Positions 1 to 8,029 of a stretch of DNA of 64,000 bases are shown piece after piece. Where the stretch lies: positions 620,001 to 684,000 of the forward strand of contig NC_017025.1 of the NCBI RefSeq assembly GCF_000455605.1, given 5' to 3'. A model generated the notes under the pieces. The model saw only the letters and a program-made list of their open reading frames with translations. It was not told the origin of the DNA and searched no databases. Both the position numbers and the translations under genes were made by a program. Source of the DNA: Flavobacterium indicum GPTSA100-9 = DSM 17447. Lineage in GTDB: Bacteria; Bacteroidota; Bacteroidia; Flavobacteriales; Flavobacteriaceae. The stretch's first letter is position 1; each line of letters starts with the position of its first letter.

Positions 1-137
1 GATTTCAAGAATACCGTTTTTCCAGAACCACTTTGTCCAATAACCAAACTTGTTTGTCCAGCATCAAATTTTGTAGTAATGCCTTTTAAAACTTTTTGTT
101 CACCAAAGCTTTTTTCAATGTTATTTACTTCAATCAT
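1..137 (-). CDS. ABC transporter ATP-binding protein, MlaF-like (5' part only)
   Basis: The gene runs off the left edge, so only the first 45 residues are visible. They start MIEVNNIEKSFGEQKVLKGI and contain a Walker A motif GQSGSGKT near residues 34-41, typical of ABC ATPases. Its ATG overlaps the stop codon of the MlaE-type permease by one base (TAATG), so the two are translationally coupled and should form one transporter. The known role of the MlaFE pair is moving phospholipids between the inner membrane and the outer-membrane side. The family call rests mainly on the neighbour, since the rest of the ATPase is outside the window. Confidence 0.85.
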   Translation of the reverse strand, partial: MIEVNNIEKSFGEQKVLKGITTKFDAGQTSLVIGQSGSGKTVFLK

Positions 138-883
138 TAGCTTAACAAAATTTGAGTTAAAATATAGTTCATCAGAATAATCACAACTGAGGTCCAAACA
201 AATGAAACAGTACTTGCCTTACCTACCTCTAGTGCGCCTCCTTTCATGTAATAACCATGAAATGAAGGAATAGTAGCTAATAAAAAGGCAAAAACCAATG
301 TTTTAATAAATGCATAAGTGATATGAAAGGGAATAAAATCTTCTTGAATTCCAACAATAAATTCTTGACTTGATGCAAAACCACCATAAACGCCTGCTAA
401 ATAACCACCAAACACACCTAAGAACATTGCAATACCAATTACAAAAGGGTATAAAAATAAAGCAATAATTTTAGGAAATACTAAATAGTTTAAGGAATTT
501 ACCCCCATTACTTCTAAGGCGTCAATTTGTTCTGTTACACGCATGGTCCCAATACTTGATGTAATAAAGGAACCCATTTTTCCTGCCATAATGATGGAAA
601 TAAAAGTAGGAGCAAACTCTAAAATAACAGATTGACGTGTTGCAAATCCAATTAAATATTTCGGAATCAGTGGGTTAGTAAGGTTTAAGGCTGTTTGAAT
701 GGCTACAACTCCACCTACGAAGAATGAAATAAAGCAAACAATTCCTAATGAATCAATCACTAAATCGTCAATTTCTTTTAGTATTAATTGTCTCATTACA
801 CTCCATTTAACAGGTCGGTTCAACATGTCTTTGAGCATAATAAAGTATCGTCCAATTTGCGATAAATAACGAACTAACATCAT
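137..883 (-). CDS. MlaE/YrbE-family ABC transporter permease
   Basis: This 248-residue inner-membrane protein has the MlaE family layout: an amphipathic N-terminus, then about five hydrophobic segments, with the conserved stretch around residues 95-130 (AGKMGSFITSSIGTMRVTEQ, then IDALEVMGVN) that is the family signature. It is expected to be the permease of a retrograde phospholipid transporter with the ATPase that starts inside its stop codon. It lies downstream of a glycosyltransferase and a methyltransferase on the same strand, with 78 bases between it and the glycosyltransferase, so it may share their transcript. Two ATG codons lie at the start (MM); either could be used. Confidence 0.9.
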   Translation of the reverse strand: MMLVRYLSQIGRYFIMLKDMLNRPVKWSVMRQLILKEIDDLVIDSLGIVCFISFFVGGVVAIQTALNLTNPLIPKYLIGFATRQSVILEFAPTFISIIMAGKMGSFITSSIGTMRVTEQIDALEVMGVNSLNYLVFPKIIALFLYPFVIGIAMFLGVFGGYLAGVYGGFASSQEFIVGIQEDFIPFHITYAFIKTLVFAFLLATIPSFHGYYMKGGALEVGKASTVSFVWTSVVIILMNYILTQILLS

Positions 884-961
884 AGTTTAAAAATAATTTC
901 AAAAATAGTGTTTTTTGGCTAGTAACCCAAAGTAAAATTAAACTTGTAACTGCTTTATTTT

Positions 962-1894
962 TTACCTTTTTAATTTTTGAATCATTTTTTTCCAACGGTA
1001 TTTTCTAATAAATTGAGCTTGTTCTGGAGTTACTAATAGGTTCTTTTTTTCACGTTTAGCTTTCCAAAATCCTTTGATGTAGTCTAAAAATAATAATGGT
1101 TTGCCTTTACGAAGAGCTAATTTTATAGAGGCTACAGCTGTAATAAAAAAACCATATCCTAAGGTGTAAAAAGCCTCACCTTGTTTGTATCTTGCTGCTT
1201 GATTATAACTGGCACCTGTAGGTTTTAAGTGTTTTACGTGTAAGCTTTCATCGGTTACAACTTTCCAATTGTAGAATTTACATAATAATTCGTCAACGGT
1301 ATCCCAACCCATTTGTGGTTTTAATCCACCAATTTGTTTAAATGTTTCTTTTCTGTAGGCTTTTAAGGCGCCTCTTATGTGGTCTTTATCGGTTAAGTTT
1401 TCCAACACCCAATCCCCATTTTTTTCTTCACAGATTTCATTTTTTTGCCAAAGGTGTTCAGGAACCCTATTTTTTTTATTGGATTTTATGTGTTTATTTC
1501 GGGTTTCAATATAACAAAAGCCACCCACCATTCCTATTCTATCATCCGATTGGAAATGTTTGATAATAGTTTCAAAATAATTTTTAGGGAAAATTAAATC
1601 AGCATCAATTTTTACTATAATGTCGTAATTTTCATCAATATGTTTTTCACCTTCCTGAAAAGCTTGAATAACTTTACTGCCTGGTAAATGAATCGCATCT
1701 GATTTTTTATTAACTAATTGAATAAATGGAAATTGAGAAGCAAATTCTGAAACAATTTCAGCCGTTTTATCTGTTGAATTATCATTCACAACAATCAATT
1801 TTGTTGGTAAAACGGTTTGTTCAACTAACGATTGTAAAGTTAAGCCCATAAAAGCTTCTTCGTTATAGGCCGGAATGATAATATAGTATTTCAT
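962..1894 (-). CDS. Family 2 glycosyltransferase
   Basis: This 310-residue GT-A fold enzyme starts MKYYIIIPAYNEEAFMGLTL, the usual GT2 N-terminus. It has VVNDNSTDKT near residues 35-44 for nucleotide binding and IDADL at 96-100, the DxD motif that binds the metal and sugar nucleotide. The C-terminal third holds a moderately hydrophobic stretch (residues about 243-262) and a basic tail, suggesting peripheral attachment to the inner membrane. The acceptor cannot be read from sequence. It follows a small methyltransferase by 18 bases and precedes the MlaE-type permease, pointing to an envelope or lipid-linked glycan role. Confidence 0.88.
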   Translation of the reverse strand: MKYYIIIPAYNEEAFMGLTLQSLVEQTVLPTKLIVVNDNSTDKTAEIVSEFASQFPFIQLVNKKSDAIHLPGSKVIQAFQEGEKHIDENYDIIVKIDADLIFPKNYFETIIKHFQSDDRIGMVGGFCYIETRNKHIKSNKKNRVPEHLWQKNEICEEKNGDWVLENLTDKDHIRGALKAYRKETFKQIGGLKPQMGWDTVDELLCKFYNWKVVTDESLHVKHLKPTGASYNQAARYKQGEAFYTLGYGFFITAVASIKLALRKGKPLLFLDYIKGFWKAKREKKNLLVTPEQAQFIRKYRWKKMIQKLKR

Positions 1895-1925
1895 TTAACT
1901 AATCACTATTTACTAATTACTAGTC
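1895..1925. repeat. Short 7-8-bp periodic repeat between methyltransferase and glycosyltransferase
   Basis: The spacer reads as repeated variants of the unit AATTACTA/AATCACTA and runs into the 3' end of the methyltransferase gene, so the last codons of that gene are made of repeat sequence. It has no dyad strong enough to be a terminator. Confidence 0.45.
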
Positions 1926-2443
1926 ACTCTTTCAGCATAAACTAAATAATATCTTGGAGTAAACCATCTTAAAAGAGGGCGTAATCCCAATTTTTTTACT
2001 GGATGCGTAAATTTAACTCGGTCTACAATTTTAAAACCAGTTTTTTCCAATAACCAATCCAATTGCCAATCTTCAAATTCATGATAATGTCGGTCCCACA
2101 TATCTGTTTTACTTCTATATGCAGAAGAAAACCATAAACGTAAAGGAATAGAAATTAGAATTTTATCTGCTTTTACGTTTTCTAAAATCGTATATGGATT
2201 TAATAAATGTTCAAAAATTTCAAATGCTGTAAATACCTTGTAATTTTCAGTACGTAAAGCTTCTTGGTTATTGTCTAGATCTTCACCTTTTGTATTGATT
2301 ACTTGATATCCATTATCCTCCATAATTTTGGAAAACGGATTGGGAACACCTAAATCGAAAATGGTTTCGTTAGTTTTTATATGTTTTTTTAAAAACTCTA
2401 ACGTTATGTTGAAGCGTTTACTTGGATATGTTTTCTCGTACAT
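1913..2443 (-). CDS. Small class I SAM-dependent methyltransferase
   Basis: This 176-residue protein has a shortened Rossmann methyltransferase core: IFDLGVPNPF (residues 28-37) where motif I normally lies, a motif II region ending in TKGEDLD, and FTAFEIFEHLLNP (residues 71-83), the motif after strand 4 common in UbiG/Methyltransf_11-like enzymes. Motif I keeps only one of the usual glycines, so SAM binding should be checked. The substrate is unknown; its partner glycosyltransferase suggests a glycan or lipid. It is the first gene of an operon running to the left edge. A promoter lies 23-58 bases upstream (TTTG, 18 nt, TAATTTTG on the minus strand). Confidence 0.75.
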   Translation of the reverse strand: MYEKTYPSKRFNITLEFLKKHIKTNETIFDLGVPNPFSKIMEDNGYQVINTKGEDLDNNQEALRTENYKVFTAFEIFEHLLNPYTILENVKADKILISIPLRLWFSSAYRSKTDMWDRHYHEFEDWQLDWLLEKTGFKIVDRVKFTHPVKKLGLRPLLRWFTPRYYLVYAERVTSN

Positions 2444-2471
2444 TGAAAATCAGTTTATGATTTGTTTTTGG

Positions 2472-2501
2472 CAAAATTAACTATTACAAAGGAACTACAA
2501 A
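2472..2501 (-). promoter_or_regulatory. Sigma-A promoter of the methyltransferase operon
   Basis: On the minus strand TTTG (2501-2498) and TAATTTTG (2479-2472) are separated by 18 bases, close to the Bacteroidota consensus TTTG-N19-TAnnTTTG. Transcription would start about 20-25 bases before the ATG at 2443. Confidence 0.65.
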
Positions 2502-2518
2502 TTATAAACTAAAAAAAA

Positions 2519-3577
2519 TTATATTTCATATACAAAAGCATTAATATTCATTCCGGCTCCGACTGATGCAAATATAACAACATCACCTTTATTTAGTTGT
2601 TGGTTTTCAATTTTACCTTTTATAAGTAAGTCGTATAAAGTAGGAACAGTTGCTACACTAGAGTTGCCTAGTTTATGAATACTCATTGGCATGATTCCAT
2701 CGGGAGGAGATTGTTTATATATTTTAAAAAAACGATGAATTATGGCTTCATCCATTTTTTCATTTGCCTGATGGATTAATACTTTTTTTACTTTTTCTAT
2801 TGGAACGCCACTTTTTTCTAAACAAGAAGCCATTGCTTTCGGAACATTACTAAGAGCAAATTCATAAATTTTTCTTCCATGCATTTTTATGTAGCGAATG
2901 TCTGGATCGTGGGTGTCATTAAATGAATTTCCAAAATATAAATAATAAGCTTCGTCATGGGAAAAAGTAGCCGTTTCATGCGCTAATATACCACCAGCTT
3001 CATCCGTAAGTTCAATTATAGTTGCGCCAGCACCATCTGAATATATCATGGAATCTCTGTCGTGTTTGTCAACTACTCTTGAAAGTGTTTCTGCACCAAT
3101 GACTAAACATTTTTTAGCCATCCCAGCTTTAATATATGCTTGTGCTTGAATCACTCCTTCTATCCAGCCTGGACATCCAAAAAGAATATCATAGGCAACA
3201 CATTTTGGATTCTTAATTTTTAAATTATATTTTACTCTACTGGCCAAACTAGGTAATATATCTGTTTGAATAGCACCGTGTTTTACATTTCCAAAGTTGT
3301 GTGCAAAAATGATGTAATCTAATGATTCTGGATCTATATTGGCATCAGCAATAGCACGTTCTGCTGCAATCGTAGCAATATCTGAAGTGTTTAAATCATG
3401 AGTTACATATCTTCTTTCTTCAATTCCAGTAATTTCAAGAAATTTTTGTGCTACAATTTCATTGGATTGAGGAAAATCAGATCCGTCTTCATTTAAAAAG
3501 ATATGTTTTGCAAAGTCTAAATTTGTAACAACTTCTGTAGGAATGTAACTTCCAGAGCCTGTGATTTTAATATTCAT
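2519..3577 (-). CDS. 3-oxoacyl-ACP synthase III (FabH-like) family protein
   Basis: This 352-residue thiolase-fold condensing enzyme carries the KAS III triad: Cys135 in ILFGCPGW, His269 in LIHQANEKM and Asn305 in LGNSSVAT. FabH itself is about 320 residues; this protein is longer and has an N-terminal insertion (residues 26-45). It may be a FabH variant that starts fatty-acid synthesis from an unusual acyl-CoA, or a synthase for a secondary lipid. No acyl carrier protein gene or other fab gene is next to it, so housekeeping FabH is not certain. It appears to be a single-gene unit between the methyltransferase operon and the haemoglobin gene. Confidence 0.82.
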   Translation of the reverse strand: MNIKITGSGSYIPTEVVTNLDFAKHIFLNEDGSDFPQSNEIVAQKFLEITGIEERRYVTHDLNTSDIATIAAERAIADANIDPESLDYIIFAHNFGNVKHGAIQTDILPSLASRVKYNLKIKNPKCVAYDILFGCPGWIEGVIQAQAYIKAGMAKKCLVIGAETLSRVVDKHDRDSMIYSDGAGATIIELTDEAGGILAHETATFSHDEAYYLYFGNSFNDTHDPDIRYIKMHGRKIYEFALSNVPKAMASCLEKSGVPIEKVKKVLIHQANEKMDEAIIHRFFKIYKQSPPDGIMPMSIHKLGNSSVATVPTLYDLLIKGKIENQQLNKGDVVIFASVGAGMNINAFVYEI

Positions 3578-3708
3578 TGGGACTTATTTTTTGTGAATTT
3601 ACCAATTTTATAGCAGAAGTAATCTTAGTAATTGTAATTTTATTACAGAATTGCATTGTTTTTAAAAAAGTATTGTAAAAAAAACACAATTCAAATTTTA
3701 ATTCAATT

Positions 3709-4083
3709 TTATTGAAAAAATTTTATTCGCATTACAGTAGCCATATTTAGACTCATTTTTTTCATGACATCACAATTTGGTCCGTCAAAATTTTCGTCAA
3801 TTGAAGTGTATAAATGGTCTAACCAAATTTCAAAATGTTCGTGACTAAAGGGGTGTTTGTCATGAATATCTTTGTGAATTTGAAACATATTATTGCTGTA
3901 TCCTCCCTTTAAAAATAATCCTTGTTCCCAAAAATCAGCTAATATTTCGAAGTGTTTTTCTAAATGTTGGTCTACATCAGTAGCTTTTGTAAAAAAGAAA
4001 TTTATGGAATTGTCTTTTAATAAGCGATCGTAAAAATTTCGCATTATTAAAAGGATATCTTCTCGGGTTTCAATATCTCTCAT
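3709..4083 (-). CDS. Group III truncated haemoglobin
   Basis: This 124-residue 2-on-2 globin is recognised by its length and by the block FQIHKDIHDKHPFSHEHFEI (residues 67-86), where His70 or His74 is the proximal haem ligand and the HPFSHEHFEIWL stretch is the group III signature. The N-terminal helix with NFYDRLLKD carries the expected B10 tyrosine. Group III globins are linked to oxygen or nitric oxide handling, for example Ctb of Campylobacter. The upstream region has a perfect minus-strand -7 element and two FNR/CRP-like dyads, suggesting induction by low oxygen or nitrosative stress. It is transcribed alone. Confidence 0.88.
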   Translation of the reverse strand: MRDIETREDILLIMRNFYDRLLKDNSINFFFTKATDVDQHLEKHFEILADFWEQGLFLKGGYSNNMFQIHKDIHDKHPFSHEHFEIWLDHLYTSIDENFDGPNCDVMKKMSLNMATVMRIKFFQ

Positions 4084-4102
4084 ATTTTAAATTTTAATGA
4101 TA

Positions 4103-4145
4103 CAAAGATAACTATCATTGATTTTGTTTTAATTGATAATTATCA
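4103..4145 (-). promoter_or_regulatory. Haemoglobin gene promoter with two FNR/CRP-like dyads
   Basis: On the minus strand TATCTTTG (4110-4103) matches the -7 consensus TAnnTTTG. No -33 TTG lies at the right distance. Instead a 12-bp perfect palindrome TGATAATTATCA (4134-4145), which fits TTGATnnnnATCAa, is centred near -40 relative to the predicted start. A second, weaker dyad GATAACTATC (4107-4116) overlaps the -7 element. The layout fits a class II activator site plus a repressing site. The identity of the regulator is an inference. Confidence 0.5.
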
Positions 4146-4149
4146 TAAA

Positions 4150-4175
4150 AAAGGCTCTGAATATTCAGAGCCTTT
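4150..4175 (-). terminator. Intrinsic terminator of gcvP
   Basis: The arms AAAGGCTCTGAAT and ATTCAGAGCCTTT form a perfect 26-base palindrome. On the minus strand it is followed by a run of six T, and it lies 20 bases after the gcvP stop codon. Confidence 0.85.
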
Positions 4176-4196
4176 CTTCTTGCTATTTGTTTTTTA

Positions 4197-7040
4197 TTAC
4201 ATATATGCTTCAATTGGAGCACAAGAACAAACTAAATTTCTATCACCATACGCTTCATCAATACGACGAACTGTTGGCCAAAATTTATTTTCTGCAATGT
4301 AATCCAATGGATAAGCCGCTTGTTCTCTTGTGTAAGGGAAAACCCATTCGTTAGCAGTAAGCATTGCTAAAGTATGAGGTGCATTTCTTAAAATATTGTT
4401 TTCTTCCTCTTTTGTTGAAGCTTCAATTTCTTTACGAATAGAAATTAAAGCATCGCAAAAACGATCTAATTCTGCTAAATCTTCAGATTCTGTTGGTTCC
4501 ACCATTAAAGTTCCAGCAACTGGGAAAGAAACGGTAGGGGCATGGAATCCGTAATCCATCAAACGTTTTGCGATATCCGTTACTTTAATGCCTTTTTCTT
4601 CGAAAGCTCTACAATCTAAAATCATTTCGTGTGCGGCACGTCCCATTTCTCCTGAATATAAGATTGGGTAATGTCCTTCAAAACGTGCTTTCATGTAGTT
4701 CGCATTCAGGATGGCATATTTTGTAGCGTTTGTTAATCCTTCAGCACCCATCATTACAATGTAACCGTAAGAAATTAAACAAACTAAAGCCGAACCATAA
4801 GGAGCAGAAGATATAGCCGTGATAGCTTTACTTCCTCCTGTTGGAATAATTGGATTGGTTGGTAAGAATGGAACTAATTTTTCGTTCACACAAATTGGTC
4901 CAACCCCAGGTCCACCACCACCGTGAGGAATAGCAAATGTTTTGTGTAAGTTCAAGTGACAAACATCAGCGCCAATGGTAGCTGGATTCGTTAATCCCAC
5001 TTGTGCATTCATGTTAGCACCATCCATATATACTAAACCACCATTTTCGTGGATGATATTCGTGATCTCAATAATAGCACTTTCAAAAACGCCATGGGTA
5101 GATGGATAAGTAACCATTAAAGCAGATAAGTTGTCTTTGTGTTGGATTGCTTTTGCTCTTAAATCTTCCACATCGATATTTCCATTTTCCATGGTTTTTG
5201 TAACGATGATTTCCATTCCTGCCATAGCTGCAGAAGCTGGATTAGTTCCATGAGCAGAAGCCGGAATCAAACATACATTTCTGTGGTTATCACCTCTTGA
5301 TTGGTGATAAGCTCTAATAGCCATCAAACCAGCATATTCTCCTTGAGCACCTGAGTTTGGTTGTAATGTAGTTCCTTGGAATCCAGTAATTACATTTAAT
5401 TGATGCTCTAATTTTTTCAACATGATTTGGTAACCTTCTGCTTGTTCAACAGGTGCAAAAGGGTGAATGCTGTTCCAGTTTGCCATAGATAACGGCAACA
5501 TTTCAGCAGCAGCGTTTAATTTCATCGTACAAGAACCTAGAGAAATCATTGAGTGATTCAACGATAAATCTTTACGTTCTAATTTTTTGATGTAACGCAT
5601 CAATTGCGATTCAGAATGGTTGTTGTTGAAAACATCATACTGTAAGAAAGCTGATTTTCTCACTAAGTTTTCAGGAACCATTGACTCATTTGCTAATTGA
5701 TTTACAGCAAATGCATCTTTTCCAGTCGCTTCAGCGAAAATAGCAATGATTTGATTGATGTCGTTTACCGAAGTCGTTTCGTTGAATGAAATCGAAATCG
5801 TTTCAGCATCTGGATAGAAGAAGTTTACTTCGTGTTTTTCAGCGATTACTTTTACTTTAGTTGCATCCGCTTTTACTAAAATCGTATCGAAGAAAGCAGA
5901 ATTTGTCTGGTAAACACCTAATTTATTTAAAGCATCAGCAGTAGTAACCGCAGAAGCATGAACTTTATCAGCAATATATTGTAAGCCTTTTGGTCCGTGA
6001 TAAACGGCATACATTCCGGCCATAACCGCTAATAAAACTTGTGCAGTACAAATGTTTGATGTCGCTTTTTCACGTTTGATGTGTTGCTCACGAGTTCCTA
6101 AAGCCATACGTAAAGCACGGTTTCCGTTAGCATCGATAGAAACACCGATGATTCTTCCTGGCATCGAACGTTTGTATTCTTCTTTCGTTGCGAAGTAACC
6201 CGCATGTGGTCCACCATAGCCCATCGGAATACCAAAACGCTGTGTAGTACCCACAACAACTGCAGCGCCCATTTCACCTGGAGGTGTTAATTTAGCTAAC
6301 GATAAAATATCAGCAGCAACAGCAACTTTAATTTCTTTTTCTGCAGCTTTTGCAATAAATCCAGCGTAGTCATACACTTGACCATATTTCCCTGGATATT
6401 GTAAAATGGCTCCGAAAAATTCTGTTGAAAAATCAAACGTTTCGTGGTTTCCAACTACTAATTCAATATTTAATGGAGTAGCACGTGTTTGTAAAACCGA
6501 AAGCGTTTGAGGTAAAATTTCTTCAGAAACAAAAAATTTATTTACATTGTTTTTCTTTTGTTCACGAGACCTAACATCTAAAAGTAGGGCCATTGCTTCG
6601 GCAGCAGCTGTTCCTTCATCTAATAAAGAGGCATTAGCTATTTCCATACCGGTTAATTCGATAACCATTGTTTGGAAATTTAAAATAGCTTCTAAACGAC
6701 CTTGAGCAATTTCAGCTTGGTAAGGCGTATAAGCCGTGTACCATCCTGGATTTTCAAAAATGTTTCTTTGAATAACTGCAGGTATGCAAGTTGGATGATA
6801 GCCTAAACCGATATATGATTTGAAAACTTTATTTTTTTTACCTAATTCTTGAATATGAGATAAATATTCAAACTCCGTCATTGGAGCTTCTAAATTTAAA
6901 TCGTTTTTTAAACGAATATCATCTGGAATAGTTTCATAAATTAATTGGTCTAATGAATCTACACCAATAGTTTGTAACATTTCATTTAAGTCTGTTTCAC
7001 GAGGGCCTAAATGTCTTAAAGCAAATGCATCTGTTCTCAT
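4197..7040 (-). CDS. gcvP: Glycine dehydrogenase (decarboxylating), glycine cleavage P protein
   Basis: This 947-residue protein is a full-length fused P protein, with both the N-terminal and C-terminal halves of the homodimeric type. It uses pyridoxal phosphate to decarboxylate glycine and passes the aminomethyl group to the lipoyl H protein. The PLP lysine lies in LNLHKTFAIPHGGGGPG around residue 700, and SLGSCTMKLNA and PNSGAQGEYAGL are further conserved blocks. The start MRTDAFALRHLGPRE matches the usual N-terminus. The other glycine cleavage genes (gcvT, gcvH) are not adjacent. It has its own terminator. The 173-base upstream region contains a GC-rich dyad at 7086-7102 but no recognisable glycine riboswitch. 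Confidence 0.97.
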   Translation of the reverse strand: MRTDAFALRHLGPRETDLNEMLQTIGVDSLDQLIYETIPDDIRLKNDLNLEAPMTEFEYLSHIQELGKKNKVFKSYIGLGYHPTCIPAVIQRNIFENPGWYTAYTPYQAEIAQGRLEAILNFQTMVIELTGMEIANASLLDEGTAAAEAMALLLDVRSREQKKNNVNKFFVSEEILPQTLSVLQTRATPLNIELVVGNHETFDFSTEFFGAILQYPGKYGQVYDYAGFIAKAAEKEIKVAVAADILSLAKLTPPGEMGAAVVVGTTQRFGIPMGYGGPHAGYFATKEEYKRSMPGRIIGVSIDANGNRALRMALGTREQHIKREKATSNICTAQVLLAVMAGMYAVYHGPKGLQYIADKVHASAVTTADALNKLGVYQTNSAFFDTILVKADATKVKVIAEKHEVNFFYPDAETISISFNETTSVNDINQIIAIFAEATGKDAFAVNQLANESMVPENLVRKSAFLQYDVFNNNHSESQLMRYIKKLERKDLSLNHSMISLGSCTMKLNAAAEMLPLSMANWNSIHPFAPVEQAEGYQIMLKKLEHQLNVITGFQGTTLQPNSGAQGEYAGLMAIRAYHQSRGDNHRNVCLIPASAHGTNPASAAMAGMEIIVTKTMENGNIDVEDLRAKAIQHKDNLSALMVTYPSTHGVFESAIIEITNIIHENGGLVYMDGANMNAQVGLTNPATIGADVCHLNLHKTFAIPHGGGGPGVGPICVNEKLVPFLPTNPIIPTGGSKAITAISSAPYGSALVCLISYGYIVMMGAEGLTNATKYAILNANYMKARFEGHYPILYSGEMGRAAHEMILDCRAFEEKGIKVTDIAKRLMDYGFHAPTVSFPVAGTLMVEPTESEDLAELDRFCDALISIRKEIEASTKEEENNILRNAPHTLAMLTANEWVFPYTREQAAYPLDYIAENKFWPTVRRIDEAYGDRNLVCSCAPIEAYM

Positions 7041-7085
7041 TTTGTAAATAATATATCTAACGAAAGTTGTGTTTTATAAAATTTG

Positions 7086-7102
7086 ATTTGGGTACCCCAA
7101 AT
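7086..7102. promoter_or_regulatory. Dyad in the gcvP / UbiA-like divergent region
   Basis: Seven-base arms ATTTGGG and CCCAAAT flank a TAC centre, 46-62 bases upstream of the gcvP ATG. It stands out in an otherwise AT-rich spacer and could be a repressor site. This is position-based inference only. Confidence 0.25.
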
Positions 7103-7213
7103 GCGAAACAAATGTAATTATTAATCTTGTAATATTCTGCTTTTAAAATTGGAATTTTTGTGATTTTTTCAACTAAAACCAATACTTATTAACAGATTGA
7201 TTAATTTTGTTTA

Positions 7214-8029
7214 ATGCTCAGTTTTAAAAAAATACTTGACTTTTATATAAACAGTAGTCTGCATGTGGCTTTTTCAGCACTTGCTTTAACTGCAATGACT
7301 GTTCGATTCTATGGTATTCCACAGGCATTAAATTGTTTATTGTTTGTATTTTGTAGTACATTAGTTGGGTATAATTTTGTAAAATATGATGCGCTAGTTC
7401 GCACTAAACAAAATACTTGGCGAGTAGAATTAAAATTAATCTTGTTGTTAAGTTTTGTAGCGTCATTAGTTGGTTTGTATTCGTTTTTTCAATTTCAATT
7501 GCGGACTCAGCTATTTATAGTAATCCCTTTTCTTTTAACACTTTTGTATACGTTACCTTTTTTTCCTAATCGTGCAAATGCCCGAAATTGGAAAGGAGTA
7601 AAGATTTACATGGTTAGTTTTTGCTGGGTTTTAATGACTGTTTTTTTTCCTCTTGTATTTGGAAGAATTAATTTAAATGGTTCTGTATTTTGGTTGTCAA
7701 TTCAACGGTTTATTTTAATTTTTGTTTTGGTGTTAATCTTTGAGATTATTGATGTCACCAAAGACGACCCGCACCTGCAAACAGTTCCACAAATGATAGG
7801 GGTTAATAAGACCAAAATATTAGGGTATTTGTTGTTAAGTGTTTTGGTGCTTATTGATGTTCTTCAGCCTCAAATTCATTGGGTTGCATTGAGTTTTAAA
7901 CTGCTCGTTTCGGTAACCATTGCTTTTTTTCTTTACTATGCTAAAGCAACAAAATCTAGGTATTATTCAAGTTTTTGGGCAGAAGGAATTCCTATTTTTT
8001 GGTGGTTATTATTTTTAGTTTTCAGTTAA
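7214..8029 (+). CDS. UbiA-superfamily-like integral membrane protein
   Basis: This 271-residue protein is almost all hydrophobic, with about eight membrane segments. It resembles the UbiA prenyltransferase superfamily in layout: NFVKYD (residues 54-59) sits where the first Asp-rich motif NxxxDxxxD is expected, LYTLPFF near 111-117 matches the YSxxP block, and DVTKDDPHLQTVPQMIG (180-196) resembles the second motif DxxxDxxxGxxTLP. Both Asp motifs are degenerate, so catalytic activity is not assured. A perfect -7 element TAATTTTG ends four bases before the ATG, suggesting a leaderless message. Its 3' end overlaps the convergent SRPBCC gene by 15 bases. Confidence 0.6.
   Translation: MLSFKKILDFYINSSLHVAFSALALTAMTVRFYGIPQALNCLLFVFCSTLVGYNFVKYDALVRTKQNTWRVELKLILLLSFVASLVGLYSFFQFQLRTQLFIVIPFLLTLLYTLPFFPNRANARNWKGVKIYMVSFCWVLMTVFFPLVFGRINLNGSVFWLSIQRFILIFVLVLIFEIIDVTKDDPHLQTVPQMIGVNKTKILGYLLLSVLVLIDVLQPQIHWVALSFKLLVSVTIAFFLYYAKATKSRYYSSFWAEGIPIFWWLLFLVFS

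Noticed and set aside
4197..7040. Open frames antisense to gcvP, M4, S46 and ribosomal genes
   Set aside because: They have no start context, no family similarity and lie wholly inside well-supported genes.
7041..7213. Glycine riboswitch before gcvP
   Set aside because: No tandem aptamer pattern can be seen in the 173-base region; only a single short dyad is present.
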